The position numbers were made by a program, and so were the translations under genes. 51,132 nt of DNA from JAIRTY01 sp050257395 (GTDB lineage: Bacteria; Actinomycetota; Actinomycetes; Streptosporangiales; Streptosporangiaceae), in the NCBI GenBank assembly GCA_050257395.1, contig JBLMWU010000250.1, positions 1 to 51,132 of the forward strand, given 5' to 3'. Of the stretch, positions 25,867-34,482 are shown piece after piece. How positions within the stretch are numbered: position 1 is the stretch's first letter; every line of letters starts with the position of its first letter. The notes under the pieces are model-generated. The model saw nothing but the letters and a program-made list of their open reading frames with translations. It was not told where the DNA came from and made no database searches.

Positions 25867-25886
25867 TGCAAGATTTGTATCTTGCA
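25867..25886. promoter_or_regulatory. 20-bp palindromic operator candidate
   Basis: TGCAAGAT-TTGT-ATCTTGCA has perfect 8-bp arms and lies immediately upstream of the small ORF at 25851. A further half-site TATCTTGC occurs 33 bp away at 25911-25918. Regulator binding (for example MarR or PadR type) is inferred. Confidence 0.55.
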
Positions 25887-25970
25887 ACGGTTCCGGGTGG
25901 CCAGGCCGCGTATCTTGCCCGGCGGCCGCGCGCGGCCCGATGACCCCGCACTGATGCCGCAGCCGGCCTG

Positions 25971-26483
25971 CTACTCCCAGCCCAGCGGGACCAGGTCCCG
26001 GGCCTGGTCGCTGACTGCCGGCTCGCCGCCTGCGTCAGTGAAGGCGCGGAGTGCCCGGACCAGGCCCGCGCGCTGCCGTGGCGCCATCCGCTGCACGATC
26101 CGCGCGATTTCCTCCCGCCTGCGGGCAGTGACCTCATCGACGACCTGCCGCCCTGCGGGCGTGAGGCGGAGCACGACTTCGCGCCGGTTCTCCGGATTGA
26201 CCCGGCGGGTCAGGAGACCGGCGGCGCTGAGCCGGTCCACCATCCGCAGGGCGGTGGACGGGTTAACCGCCAGCGCCTCGGCGAGCGTGGCCAGTTTCGG
26301 CTCCCGGCGGCTGGCCAGCACCACCAGCATCCGGAACTGCGGCAGCGTGACCCTTTCCTCAGCCGCGGCCAGCGACCGTGCGGAAACCGCGACCAGCAGC
26401 CTTGAGGCGGTGAGGACCGCGGACGTCACAGCGTCGACGTCCTCGTCCACCTCGTGTGCCGCGGCCACGGCGTCGCTGTCCAC
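25971..26483 (-). CDS. MarR-family transcriptional regulator
   Basis: This 170-residue protein has the MarR winged helix: LPQFRMLVVLASR, then LATLAEALAVNPSTALRMVD as HTH, and LLTRRVNPENRREVVLRLTP as the wing with the conserved D/N-x-R-R. N- and C-terminal helices form the dimer interface. Start ATG 26483. It lies 33 bp after the TetR gene on the same strand and upstream of the small ORF/ABC chimera, so it may belong to either unit. Targets are unknown; the palindrome at 25867 is one candidate. Confidence 0.9.
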   Translation of the reverse strand: MDSDAVAAAHEVDEDVDAVTSAVLTASRLLVAVSARSLAAAEERVTLPQFRMLVVLASRREPKLATLAEALAVNPSTALRMVDRLSAAGLLTRRVNPENRREVVLRLTPAGRQVVDEVTARRREEIARIVQRMAPRQRAGLVRALRAFTDAGGEPAVSDQARDLVPLGWE

Positions 26484-26516
26484 GGATCCGTTCTACCTTG
26501 CCCTGCCGCGGCCGGA

Positions 26517-27149
26517 CTACGGCCCGCCGGAATCCGCCACACCGAGCAGCCGGAGGAAGCTGTGGTGCACGGCGTGGGTGGCTTCCTCGGTGGTCATCCG
26601 CCCGGCTCTGACCTCGTCTTCGGCGGCGCGGCCGAGTGCCAGGCTGGCGGTGAGCAGCCAGCCAGGGGGCAGGGTAGCGTCGAGTTCGCCGCTTTCCTGC
26701 CCGCGGGTGATCAGCTCCAGCATCCGGTCGAGGACCGGCGCGTGGCGGCGGGCGTCCTGCCCGGGGCTGACTGGGGGAAGGTGCCACGCGAGCGGGTAGC
26801 GGGCGGCTACCTGCCAGCCGGTCTCCAGCAGCCGGGCCAGCGCGGCGGCGGGCGGCAGGTCATCGAGCCCGGCGGCGTCGAAGGCGGCGGCCACCTCGGC
26901 GGAAGCCTGGTCAATCACGGCGTCGAGCAGTGCTTCGCGGGTCGGGAAGTGGGCGTAGACAGTCTGGCGGCTGACCCCGGCGGCGCGGGCGACGTCGTCG
27001 ACGCTGGCACCGGGGTCGGCGTTCATGGTCTCGGTTGCGGCACGCAGGATCGCGGCGACGCTCTGCCGGGCGTCGGACCGCTGCCGCCTGCGGCGGGCCT
27101 GCGGCTGCTCTGATCTGTCCGCAGCAACCTCCTTATCCTTGACAAGCAT
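26517..27149 (-). CDS. TetR-family repressor of the adjacent ABC exporter
   Basis: This 210-residue regulator has its HTH at about residues 33-75 (ILRAATETMNADPGASVDDV, AAGVSRQTVYAHFPTREALL) and a helical ligand-binding C-terminus. It is divergent from a DrrAB-like exporter operon with only 61 bp between the starts, the usual arrangement for TetR control of efflux. ATG 27149 has no upstream Shine-Dalgarno sequence and a palindrome abuts it, so the mRNA may be leaderless. The inducer is probably an exported compound. Confidence 0.9.
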   Translation of the reverse strand: MLVKDKEVAADRSEQPQARRRRQRSDARQSVAAILRAATETMNADPGASVDDVARAAGVSRQTVYAHFPTREALLDAVIDQASAEVAAAFDAAGLDDLPPAAALARLLETGWQVAARYPLAWHLPPVSPGQDARRHAPVLDRMLELITRGQESGELDATLPPGWLLTASLALGRAAEDEVRAGRMTTEEATHAVHHSFLRLLGVADSGGP

Positions 27150-27185
27150 GTAAGAGCTAACTTAGCTTTGACATCATTGTAAGAG
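27149..27185. promoter_or_regulatory. Operator-like repeats between TetR and the ABC operon
   Basis: A 13-bp palindrome AGCTAA-C-TTAGCT lies at 27155-27167. The octamer TGTAAGAG occurs twice, at 27149-27156 and 27178-27185. TTGACA at 27168-27173 would be a perfect -35 for the rightward operon, although no good -10 follows. Confidence 0.5.
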
Positions 27186-27210
27186 AAAAACGGGAAAGGG
27201 AGGTACCGCT

Positions 27211-28284
27211 GTGAGCGTGTTGCAGCCTGGGCTGGAGCTGGCCGGGCATAGCTGGCCATCCGGCGGCAGCCTGGCCATCGAGGCCGGGCAGCTGGGGAAG
27301 CGGTTCGGCGGCAGGCGGGCGCTGGCCGGCGTGGATCTGGCGGTCGCCGCCGGGACCGTGTACGGGCTGCTGGGGCCGAACGGTGCGGGCAAGACCACCA
27401 CCGTGCGGATCCTCGCCACACTGCTCGCCCCCGACAGCGGATGGGCCCGGGTGGCCGGCTATGACGTGGCCGCCGAACCCCGCTCGGTGCGGCGGGTGAG
27501 CGCGCTGGCCGGCCAGTCCGCCACCGTCGATGAGGATCTGACCGGACGGGAAAACCTGGTGTTCCTGGCCCGGCTGGCCGGCCTGGGAAGGGCCGCGGCC
27601 AGGGCCCGGGCAGCCGAACTGCTGGCGGCGTTCGGGCTGGAGGAGGCCGCGGGCCGGCAGGCCAGGACCTACTCAGGGGGCATGCGCCGCCGCCTGGACC
27701 TGGCCGCCAGCCTCATCGCCCACGCCCACGTCTACTTCCTCGACGAACCGACCACCGGCCTGGACCCGGCCAGCCGCGCCCAGGTGCACCAGATCATCCG
27801 CGCGCTCGCGGCCGGTGGCGCCACGGTGCTGCTCACCACCCAGTATCTCGACGAGGCCGACCAGCTCGCCGCCCGCATCGCGGTCATCGACCACGGCAAG
27901 GTGGTCGCCGAAGGGACTCCCGGCCAGCTCAAAGCCGCTGCCGGTTCGGGAACCCTGCGGATCCGGCTGGCCGACCCGGCGCAGGGGCCGCTGGCCAGGC
28001 AAACCCTCGCCGGGCTGCTGCGCGCGCCGGTCCACGACGGCACCGATCCGGTGCTGCTGACCGCCACCATCCCGGCCGGCCACCCGGGGCGCCCGCCCAG
28101 CGAGCGGGCCGCGGCGGCAGTGACCGGGCTCGCCCGGGCGGGCATCCGGGTCGGTGAGTTCGCGCTCGGCCAGCCCAGCCTCGATGAGGTGTTCCTCGCC
28201 CTGACCAGTCAGCCCACCACCAGCTCCACCCCGGCCGCGGCCACGGCCGCCGGTTCCCCAGTCACCGTGGAGGAAACGCCATGA
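27211..28284 (+). CDS. DrrA-like ABC transporter ATP-binding protein
   Basis: The start is GTG 27211 with AGGGAGG upstream; the product has 357 residues. It carries Walker A GPNGAGKTTT, signature YSGGMRRRLDLA, Walker B VYFLDEPTTGLDP and H-region TTQYLDEADQLA. The C-terminal ~120 residues form the regulatory extension found in daunorubicin-resistance type ATPases. It energises the permease encoded next (4-bp overlap) and is controlled most likely by the divergent TetR. Probable role: efflux of a hydrophobic or antibiotic-like compound. Confidence 0.94.
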   Translation: MSVLQPGLELAGHSWPSGGSLAIEAGQLGKRFGGRRALAGVDLAVAAGTVYGLLGPNGAGKTTTVRILATLLAPDSGWARVAGYDVAAEPRSVRRVSALAGQSATVDEDLTGRENLVFLARLAGLGRAAARARAAELLAAFGLEEAAGRQARTYSGGMRRRLDLAASLIAHAHVYFLDEPTTGLDPASRAQVHQIIRALAAGGATVLLTTQYLDEADQLAARIAVIDHGKVVAEGTPGQLKAAAGSGTLRIRLADPAQGPLARQTLAGLLRAPVHDGTDPVLLTATIPAGHPGRPPSERAAAAVTGLARAGIRVGEFALGQPSLDEVFLALTSQPTTSSTPAAATAAGSPVTVEETP

Positions 28285-29111
28285 CACCCACCGCAGTCCC
28301 TGCGGCCAGCCGGCCGCCAGCGCTGCCGGGTCTTGCCGGCCCGCGGCCGCAGCCGCCCGGCGCATGGGCCGCCTCGGCGGCATTCGGCTGGCGCGCCCTG
28401 CTGAAGATCAAGCACGTGCCGGAGCAACTGTTCGACGTGATCGCGATCCCGGTCGTGTTCACGCTGATGTTCACCTACCTGTTCGGCGGCGCGCTGGCCG
28501 GCTCCCCGCACCGGTACCTGAAGTTCATCCTCCCCGGCACCCTGGTCATGGCGGTCCTGCTGGTCAGCATGTACGCCGGGATCGGGCTCAGCACCGACCG
28601 GTCCAAAGGCATCTCCGAGCGTTTCCGGTCCCTGCCGATCTGGCGGCTGGCACCCATCACCGGCGCGCTGCTCGGCGACATCGCCCGCTACCTGCTCGCG
28701 GCCGCCCTCGTCACCGGGCTCGGCATCGCCATCGGCTTCCGCCCGCCCGGCGGCGCACCCGGCCTGCTGGCAGCCATCGGCCTCCTGCTGATCTTCGCGC
28801 TCGCGCTGTCCTGGGCCTGGACAACCCTCGGCCTGCTGCTGCGCACCCCGCAGGCGGTGATGAGCACCGGCACCGTGGTGCTGTTCCCGCTGACCCTGGC
28901 CAGCAACGTCTTCGTCGCTCCCCGGACCATGCCCGGCTGGCTGCAGGCGTTCGTGTCCGTCAACCCGGTCAGCCACCTCGTCACCGCCGAGCGCGGCCTG
29001 ATCGACGGGCACCCCGCCGCCGCACAGATCGCCTGGGTGATGCTCGCGGCCGCGATCCTCGTGGTGCTGTTCGCCCCCGCGACCGCCTACCTCTACGGCA
29101 GGCAGCGGTGA
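28281..29111 (+). CDS. DrrB-like ABC-2 type permease
   Basis: This 276-residue membrane protein has about six hydrophobic helices of the ABC-2 family. Typical blocks are FDVIAIPVVFTLMFTYLFGG, LVSMYAGIGLSTDRSKGISE and VNPVSHLVTAERGL with PEQLF near the first cytoplasmic loop. ATG 28281 overlaps the ATPase stop and the stop overlaps the next gene (GTGA), so three genes are coupled. It forms the channel of the efflux pump. Confidence 0.93.
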   Translation: MTPTAVPAASRPPALPGLAGPRPQPPGAWAASAAFGWRALLKIKHVPEQLFDVIAIPVVFTLMFTYLFGGALAGSPHRYLKFILPGTLVMAVLLVSMYAGIGLSTDRSKGISERFRSLPIWRLAPITGALLGDIARYLLAAALVTGLGIAIGFRPPGGAPGLLAAIGLLLIFALALSWAWTTLGLLLRTPQAVMSTGTVVLFPLTLASNVFVAPRTMPGWLQAFVSVNPVSHLVTAERGLIDGHPAAAQIAWVMLAAAILVVLFAPATAYLYGRQR

Positions 29112-29590
29112 GCGCGGCAGGCACTGGTGAGACGGGCTCCGGGATTGCCAGCCAGCAGCCGCCATCCGGGCTTTCCCGCGTCCGGCATCTTGCCCGCCAC
29201 CAGGTCATGGGCCTTGCCAGCGTGTTCCTGCTGGGCATGGTGGTCAACCTGACCGGCCTGCCATCGCAGACCAGCGGAGCCGCGCACCTGGCCAGCCTGG
29301 CGTTCCTCGCCGCGCACGTCCTCATCGCCCTCGGCCTGGTCGCGGGCACCGTGATGCTGCTGCGTGCTGCGGCCCGCCTGGGCGGCCGGTGGCGCAGGCA
29401 GGCCGTCGTCGGCGCGGCTGCCATCACCGTTGCCTTCGCCGCGGGCATCCTCACGCTGATGACCGGCAGCAACTGGTGGTCGTATGCCATGGCCGCCGGC
29501 TTCATCGCGGCACTGCTCGCCCACGGCAGCCTGCTTCTCTCCACCACCTCCGCCCAGGAAAACGTGGCCTCTCCCGCAACTGAGACGTGA
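29108..29590 (+). CDS. Four-helix membrane protein of the ABC exporter operon
   Basis: This 160-residue protein from GTG 29108 overlaps the permease stop by 4 bp. Four hydrophobic segments are visible (VMGLASVFLLGMVVNLTG; LAFLAAHVLIALGLVAGTVM; AVVGAAAITVAFAAGILTL; YAMAAGFIAALLAHGSLLL). No catalytic motif is seen. Its third place in the operon suggests an accessory or unrelated stress membrane protein. I recognise no named family. Confidence 0.8.
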   Translation: MSAAGTGETGSGIASQQPPSGLSRVRHLARHQVMGLASVFLLGMVVNLTGLPSQTSGAAHLASLAFLAAHVLIALGLVAGTVMLLRAAARLGGRWRRQAVVGAAAITVAFAAGILTLMTGSNWWSYAMAAGFIAALLAHGSLLLSTTSAQENVASPATET

Positions 29591-29731
29591 CACCACCGGG
29601 AGGGGCCGTCCCGTTGACCGCGGCCTTGTCATCACCGGTGGGCTTTCCTTTGGCTGGCCGCGCCGACGGGTACATTCCAGCAGGTCAACCGTGGAATATG
29701 GGACTGCCTGGCACCGGCATGGGGGAATCTG

Positions 29732-30025
29732 ATGACGGCCACAGCAGAACAGGTCAGCAGCCTGCTCCACGAGGCGGGCGAAACCCATCACCGCGTCTTC
29801 CGCATCGTGGACGGCGCTGACGACGACTGGGCCAGCTGGTATGCGGACTGGCTGATCAACCTCTCGGAACTGCCGGCCCTGCTGGGCGTCAAGCCGGTCC
29901 GCAGCGAACTGGTCTATCTGCTTGTCAGCCTGGACAAGGAGTTCACCGCCAGCCAGCCAGGCGAACCATGGGAGGCCTACTACGCCCAGCGGGTTCTGCA
30001 GCATTTCAGCCCGCAGGGACACTGA
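29732..30025 (+). CDS. Conserved-type hypothetical protein
   Basis: This 97-residue acidic, helical protein starts at ATG 29732, with GGGGGA six bases upstream. The sequence LLHEAGETHHRVFRIVDGAD then DDWASWYADWLINLSELPAL looks like a well-kept small family, but I cannot assign a function. It has its own promoter region (141 bp gap) and ends 9 bp from the convergent NTF2-like gene, without an obvious terminator. Confidence 0.7.
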   Translation: MTATAEQVSSLLHEAGETHHRVFRIVDGADDDWASWYADWLINLSELPALLGVKPVRSELVYLLVSLDKEFTASQPGEPWEAYYAQRVLQHFSPQGH

Positions 30026-30034
30026 CCCCGCCTG

Positions 30035-30442
30035 CTAGTCCGGTTGCCAGATCGCTTTGCCGGTCGCCTCCTCGAAGGCCGGCCGGACATCCGCGGTGTC
30101 GTAGACGATGTGCAGTGCAGCGATCCGGTCATCGTCAGCGAGTTCCAGCATGTCGACTACGTCGAAGGTGACCGCTCGCCCGGTCGGCAGTTCCCACTCG
30201 AAGCGGAACCAGATGCTGGCGAGCCGCGTGCCGTCCGGGGTGGTTCCCTGCGTGATTCCGCGCAGGACCGGCCGGGCGGCGCCGGTGTCGCTGAACAGGA
30301 TCTGGTAGAACTCGGCGGCCGGCAGTGGGCCGTAGAGCGGGGAGTGCACCAGCGCGTTCGCGGTGAACAGGCTGAGCATCGCGGTGGCGTCCGCGCCGCG
30401 CAGAGCCGACAGGTACCTGTCCGAAAGCTGCTGTGGGTCCAT
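30035..30442 (-). CDS. NTF2-like / SnoaL-like protein
   Basis: This 135-residue protein is a single alpha+beta cone of the NTF2 superfamily: LSDRYLSALRGADATAMLSL at the N-terminus, then ALVHSPLYGPLPAAEFYQIL and VVDMLELADDDRIAALHIVY. ATG 30442 has GAGG five bases upstream. It is the last gene of the ten-gene Liv/catabolic operon, 20 bp after an SDR gene. Members include isomerases, dehydratases and ligand binders; a small-ring or keto substrate is possible here. Confidence 0.82.
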   Translation of the reverse strand: MDPQQLSDRYLSALRGADATAMLSLFTANALVHSPLYGPLPAAEFYQILFSDTGAARPVLRGITQGTTPDGTRLASIWFRFEWELPTGRAVTFDVVDMLELADDDRIAALHIVYDTADVRPAFEEATGKAIWQPD

Positions 30443-30462
30443 CGTGTCCTCGCGTGACTCTG

Positions 30463-31314
30463 CTAGAGGCCGGGGCGGCCCGCCCGCGGCGGCGGTGAAA
30501 CGTTCTCGGTCATCCAGCGGATCCGCGCCTGCACCGCCGCGACCGCATCGGCATGGTTCGGCAGCACGAAGAACCGCTGCTCCCTGATCGCGTCCACGAC
30601 CTGGCCCGCCACCTCGCTGGCGGGCAGGCCAGCGGCGACGCTGGCGCGGGCGTAGTCGAGGATCGGGCGGCGCTTGGGGTGATCATCGAGCGGGGGGACG
30701 CCGGGCGGCCGGTTGCGCTCGGCTTCGGGCATCCGGGTGTTCACGAAGGCGGGGCAGAGGATGGAGACCCCGATCGGCTCGCCCGCCAGTTCCAGCTCGT
30801 GCTGGAGGTTCTCGGACAGGCCGAGGACCGCGAACTTGGAAGCCACGTAGGGGGTGGCGGTCGGCAGGAACCCGGTAAGCCCCGCGATCGACCCGGTGTT
30901 CACGATGTGCCCCTCCCCTTGCTCACGGATCAGCGGCAGGAAGGTCCGGCACCCGTGCAGCACGCCGAAGAAGTTGACGCCGAAGACCCAGTCCCAGGCT
31001 GCGAGCGGGATCTCGGCGAACGGGGCCCCGGTGTCCACGCCCGCGTTGTTGCAGACGACGTGCACGGCCCCGAACTCCCCGAGGGTCGCGACGGCCAGTT
31101 CCTCTACGTCGCTGGCCCGGGACACGTCGGCGGGCACGCCGATCACCTGCGCTCCGGCCGCGCGCAGCCCGGCCGCCGCCGCGGCCAGCCCGGGCTCGTC
31201 CACGTCGGCCAGAACCACTTTCATCTGCTCGGCCGCGAAACACTCGGCCAGTGCCAGCCCGATCCCGCTCGCCGCGCCGGTCACCACCGCGACCCGGCCG
31301 CCGAATTCCCGCAT
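30463..31314 (-). CDS. Short-chain dehydrogenase/reductase (SDR)
   Basis: ATG 31314, preceded by AAGGAGAG, gives 283 residues; the longer open frame to 31647 lies inside the neighbouring SDR gene and is not real. Cofactor motif TGAASGIG at 12-19, NNAG at 89-92, catalytic Ser142, Tyr156 and Lys160 (YVASK). Asp37 and nearby acidic residues after strand 2 (LADVDEP) suggest NAD+ preference. The C-terminus extends about 30 residues beyond the classical core. It oxidises an alcohol or reduces a ketone in the catabolic operon, 17 bp downstream of a second SDR gene. Confidence 0.92.
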   Translation of the reverse strand: MREFGGRVAVVTGAASGIGLALAECFAAEQMKVVLADVDEPGLAAAAAGLRAAGAQVIGVPADVSRASDVEELAVATLGEFGAVHVVCNNAGVDTGAPFAEIPLAAWDWVFGVNFFGVLHGCRTFLPLIREQGEGHIVNTGSIAGLTGFLPTATPYVASKFAVLGLSENLQHELELAGEPIGVSILCPAFVNTRMPEAERNRPPGVPPLDDHPKRRPILDYARASVAAGLPASEVAGQVVDAIREQRFFVLPNHADAVAAVQARIRWMTENVSPPPRAGRPGL

Positions 31315-31331
31315 GATTGGCCTCTCCTTGC

Positions 31332-32111
31332 TCAGGCCTGGGAGGCGCGGATGGCCTCGGATATCTGCATGGCGCCCGCGTGCGCGGTCTGGCCGCCGTC
31401 GATGGGGATCTCGGCGCCGCTGATGAACGACGACTCGTCTGAGATCAGGAAGACGACCAGCGGAGCGATGTCGCCCGGGGTGCCGGCCCGCCCGAGCGGG
31501 ATCTGCAGGAGGTTCGATTCCCGGAATGCAGGCGGGGCGGAGGCGGTCATGGGCGTGTCGATGAAGCCCGGGTGGATGGAGTTCACCCGGATGCCGCGCC
31601 CGCCGAGTTCCATGCTGGCCACCCGGGACAGCCCGCGCAGGCCCCACTTGCTGACGGTGTAGGCGACTGGGTAATGGGCTGTCAGTGCTGCCGCGGAGCC
31701 GACGTTCACGATGCTGCCGCCCCTGCCCATCAGCGGCAGCACGGCCTGGATGCCGAGCAGCGCGCCAGTGAGATTCACCGACAGCGCCCGCTCCCAGTCC
31801 GCCAGTGTGATCTCGGGCAGCCGGGCACGCATCGGGATGCCCGCGTTGTTAACCAGGCCGTCCACCCGGCCGAACCGCTCTCCCGTCCACTGGGCGAGCT
31901 CCGCCCACTGCTCCGGCCTGGACACGTCCAGCAGGCGGTAGTGGATCACACCCGGCCCGGTCTCCGCCTCTGCGGGCAGCTCCGCAGGCTCGGGGAGGAT
32001 GTCGGCTGCGATCACCGTGGCGCCGGCCCTCGCGAGAGCCACGCTTTCCGCCGCTCCCTGCCCCCGCGCGGCGCCGGTCACGATGGCGACCTTTCCTGTC
32101 AGATCGGTCAC
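31332..32111 (-). CDS. Short-chain dehydrogenase/reductase (SDR)
   Basis: This 259-residue classical SDR starts at GTG 32111, overlapping the VOC gene stop (GTGA). It has TGAARGQG at 12-19, NNAG at 88-91, Ser139, Tyr151, Lys155 (YTVSK) and the C-terminal SSFISGAEIPIDGGQTAH that closes the substrate pocket. Asp37 (AADILP) suggests NAD+. The second SDR downstream has a different C-terminus, so the two probably act on different steps of the same pathway. Confidence 0.93.
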   Translation of the reverse strand: MTDLTGKVAIVTGAARGQGAAESVALARAGATVIAADILPEPAELPAEAETGPGVIHYRLLDVSRPEQWAELAQWTGERFGRVDGLVNNAGIPMRARLPEITLADWERALSVNLTGALLGIQAVLPLMGRGGSIVNVGSAAALTAHYPVAYTVSKWGLRGLSRVASMELGGRGIRVNSIHPGFIDTPMTASAPPAFRESNLLQIPLGRAGTPGDIAPLVVFLISDESSFISGAEIPIDGGQTAHAGAMQISEAIRASQA

Positions 32112-32665
32112 GCCATGCCCCCTGTGTCCGCGGCCGCCCGCCGGACCGGGTCGCTGCCGTCCCAGCCGATGGCCGCTGCGTGCATCGCCGTGTAGTGCCG
32201 GTCCTGGTCTGGGGTGAACTCGATCAGTTCCACCATGCCGGGCAGGGTGGCGAGCGTGTCCATGTACACGATCCGGGCGCCGGAGGGCAGCCGGTCGGAG
32301 AAGGCCGCCTGGTATCCCTGTGCCGTGTACCCGGCCACCGCGGCGTCGAGGTCGGTGACCGCGATGCCCCAGTGGTGGAAGCCGTACCCGGCGGCCTCGA
32401 TCCGCTCCCGGAACACTGAGGGCTGATCGTCGTGCTGCTGGATCAGTTCAATCATGGCGTGCCCGCAGAACGCCCGGGCGAGGGTGAGCTGCGCGGTGCA
32501 GGGCTGTCCCCGGTAGCTGCCTGCCAGCGGCCGGAACGGTCCGCGGACGAACCACGGCCCGACCCGCAGCCGGGCCGTGTATTCAGCCATCGCTGCCTCG
32601 ATGTCGGGCACGGTGTAGGCGAATTGGGCCACGCCGCCCAGCGGCTGGCCGAAGTCAGTGAGCAT
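32108..32665 (-). CDS. VOC (glyoxalase/epimerase-like) protein
   Basis: This 185-residue protein has two betaalphabetabetabeta modules: VAQFAYTVPDIEAAMAEYTA and then GYGFHHWGIAVTDLDAAVAG. His in HHWGIAV, Glu in AMIELIQQ and Glu in MVELIEF are likely metal ligands. ATG 32665 has GGAGGG five bases upstream. It resembles the Glyoxalase_4/methylmalonyl-CoA epimerase-like group, so an isomerase, epimerase or ring-cleaving lyase role is possible. It sits between the ThDP enzyme and the SDR genes. Confidence 0.88.
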   Translation of the reverse strand: MLTDFGQPLGGVAQFAYTVPDIEAAMAEYTARLRVGPWFVRGPFRPLAGSYRGQPCTAQLTLARAFCGHAMIELIQQHDDQPSVFRERIEAAGYGFHHWGIAVTDLDAAVAGYTAQGYQAAFSDRLPSGARIVYMDTLATLPGMVELIEFTPDQDRHYTAMHAAAIGWDGSDPVRRAAADTGGMA

Positions 32666-32677
32666 GCCGTCCCTCCG

Positions 32678-34417
32678 TCACAGCACGTCCGCCCCGGGGT
32701 CGGGGTAGTAGGTGTAGTGCTCGCGGGTCTGCCGCAGCCGGGAGCGGGCCACGGCGAAGTCGAGCACGGCGGGGATGCCCCGTTCGTTGGCCGCCATCGC
32801 CTCCGCGATCGCGGCGTCCACCTCCGCCGGGTCCTCAACGCGGCGGCCGAAGCAGCCGCAGGCCGTCGCGATCGTGGCGAAGTCGGGTTGCAGCGAGAAC
32901 TCGGTCGCCATGATGCGGCGGTCAAAGCGCAGTTCCTGGATGTCCCAGATGGATCCCAGCGCGCCGTCGTTGAGCACGCACCAGGTCACCGGCAGCCGGT
33001 GCTCGGCGGCTGCTGGGAGCACGTTCATCACCATCTGGAACGAGCCGTCTCCGACAAGCCCGACCGCTGGCCGGTCCGGGTACACCAGCCGGGCCACCGG
33101 GAGGGCCGCCGCCGCGAATCCCATGCCGTAGAAGCTGGACGGGACGATGAGCGAGCGTGGCTCGAAAACCCGGAAGAAGGGGAACGAACCGCCCATGTGC
33201 TGGGCCAGGCAGCCGACGTCGATCGCCACCGTGGTGTGCCTCGGGAACAGCGCCCGCACCGCGCGGATTACCCGCAGCGGGTGGATCGGCACCTGGCCGG
33301 AACCGGCCGCCTCGTCGATGGCCTTCTCCAGCTCGGCGACGCCGCTGGCGATGGCGAGCGCCCGGGGGTGGCCCGGCAGCCCGTCCGGCCCGGCCGCAGC
33401 CGGTGCGGCCACCTGCCCGCGCAGCACGCCGAGCAGCTGACCGAGCACCAGCCGGATGTCACCGACCAGGCCGATCTGCGCCGGCACCCCCCGGCCGATC
33501 TCGGCCGGGTCGATGTCGGCCTGGATGTAGCAGGCCTCCGGCGCGGGGACGAACCCGGGCCGCCAGTTGGTCTCCATTTCCTCGAACCGGGTCCCGAGGC
33601 CGAGCACCACGTCAGCCTCGGCGAGCAGCCGGGCAGACACGGGGTTGCGGTGGGCGCCGAGACCACCGGCAGACAGCGGGTGGTCGTCGGGGATGCTGCC
33701 CCGGCCGGCCAGGCTGGTGAGCACCGGCACGGCCAGCAGTTCCGCCAGCTCGCGCAGTTCAGCGAAGGCACCGGAGGCGACCGTGCCGCCGCCGGCCACG
33801 ATGATGGGCCGGGCCGCGCCGGCCAGGGCGGCGGCGGCCGCCTCGATCCGGGCCGGCTCCGCCGCCACCCGGGCCGGCGGCCCGGCGGGGATGTAGCTGG
33901 TCAGTGTGATGTGCTGGCTGAGCAGGTCTCGCGGGATGTCGACGAGCACCGGCCCGGGCTTGCCGTTGCGGGCGATGGTGAAGGCCTGCCGCAGCACGTC
34001 CGGCAGCAGGTCGGCCCGGTCCACCCGCACCGACCACTTGGTGACCGGGGCGAACACCCGCTCGGTGGCGATCTCCTGGCTGGCGCCGCGGTGCGCGGTC
34101 GCGGTCGGCCCTCGGCCGGCCAGGATGATGACCGGCAGCGCGCCCATCGATGCCTCGGCGATCCCGGTCAGCAGGTTGGTCACCCCCGGCCCGGCGGTGA
34201 CCAGGCAGACCGCTGGCTCACCGGTGAGCTGGGCGTACCCGGCGGCCATGCAGGCGGCCGCGTGCTCATGCCGTACCAGCACATGCTGGATCTGAGGGGT
34301 GTCGTAAAGCGCGTCGTAGATGTCGATCACGTGCCCGCCGGGGAGGCCGAACACGCACCGGATCCCTTCCGCCTTGAGCACTTCGACGACTGCCTGCCCG
34401 GCTGCCATCTCAGCCAC
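32678..34417 (-). CDS. Thiamine diphosphate-dependent enzyme (acetolactate synthase-like)
   Basis: This 579-residue protein has the three-domain POX/AHAS layout. The N-terminal Pyr domain carries catalytic Glu51 (VRHEHAAACMAAG) and AGPGVTNLLTGIAEA. The middle domain has RPIIVAGGGTVASGA. The C-terminal PP domain has the ThDP motif beginning VGDGSFQM and ending with VLNDGALGS. Start GTG 34417 or ATG 34408. There is no small regulatory subunit nearby and the context is catabolic, so it is more likely a 2-keto-acid decarboxylase, a carboligase or a cyclic-dione hydrolase than biosynthetic acetolactate synthase. It follows the cyclase-family gene in the operon. Confidence 0.9.
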   Translation of the reverse strand: MAEMAAGQAVVEVLKAEGIRCVFGLPGGHVIDIYDALYDTPQIQHVLVRHEHAAACMAAGYAQLTGEPAVCLVTAGPGVTNLLTGIAEASMGALPVIILAGRGPTATAHRGASQEIATERVFAPVTKWSVRVDRADLLPDVLRQAFTIARNGKPGPVLVDIPRDLLSQHITLTSYIPAGPPARVAAEPARIEAAAAALAGAARPIIVAGGGTVASGAFAELRELAELLAVPVLTSLAGRGSIPDDHPLSAGGLGAHRNPVSARLLAEADVVLGLGTRFEEMETNWRPGFVPAPEACYIQADIDPAEIGRGVPAQIGLVGDIRLVLGQLLGVLRGQVAAPAAAGPDGLPGHPRALAIASGVAELEKAIDEAAGSGQVPIHPLRVIRAVRALFPRHTTVAIDVGCLAQHMGGSFPFFRVFEPRSLIVPSSFYGMGFAAAALPVARLVYPDRPAVGLVGDGSFQMVMNVLPAAAEHRLPVTWCVLNDGALGSIWDIQELRFDRRIMATEFSLQPDFATIATACGCFGRRVEDPAEVDAAIAEAMAANERGIPAVLDFAVARSRLRQTREHYTYYPDPGADVL

Positions 34418-34482
34418 CTGCTACCTGCCGTTCCGTGGTTTGGGGGTTGCTCGCGGTCCGCAATGTCACGTCAGGGCCGGTG

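Noticed and set aside
32678..34417. Naming the ThDP enzyme ilvB (acetolactate synthase)
   Set aside because: No ilvN/ilvC neighbours; the operon is catabolic, so a specific symbol would mislead.
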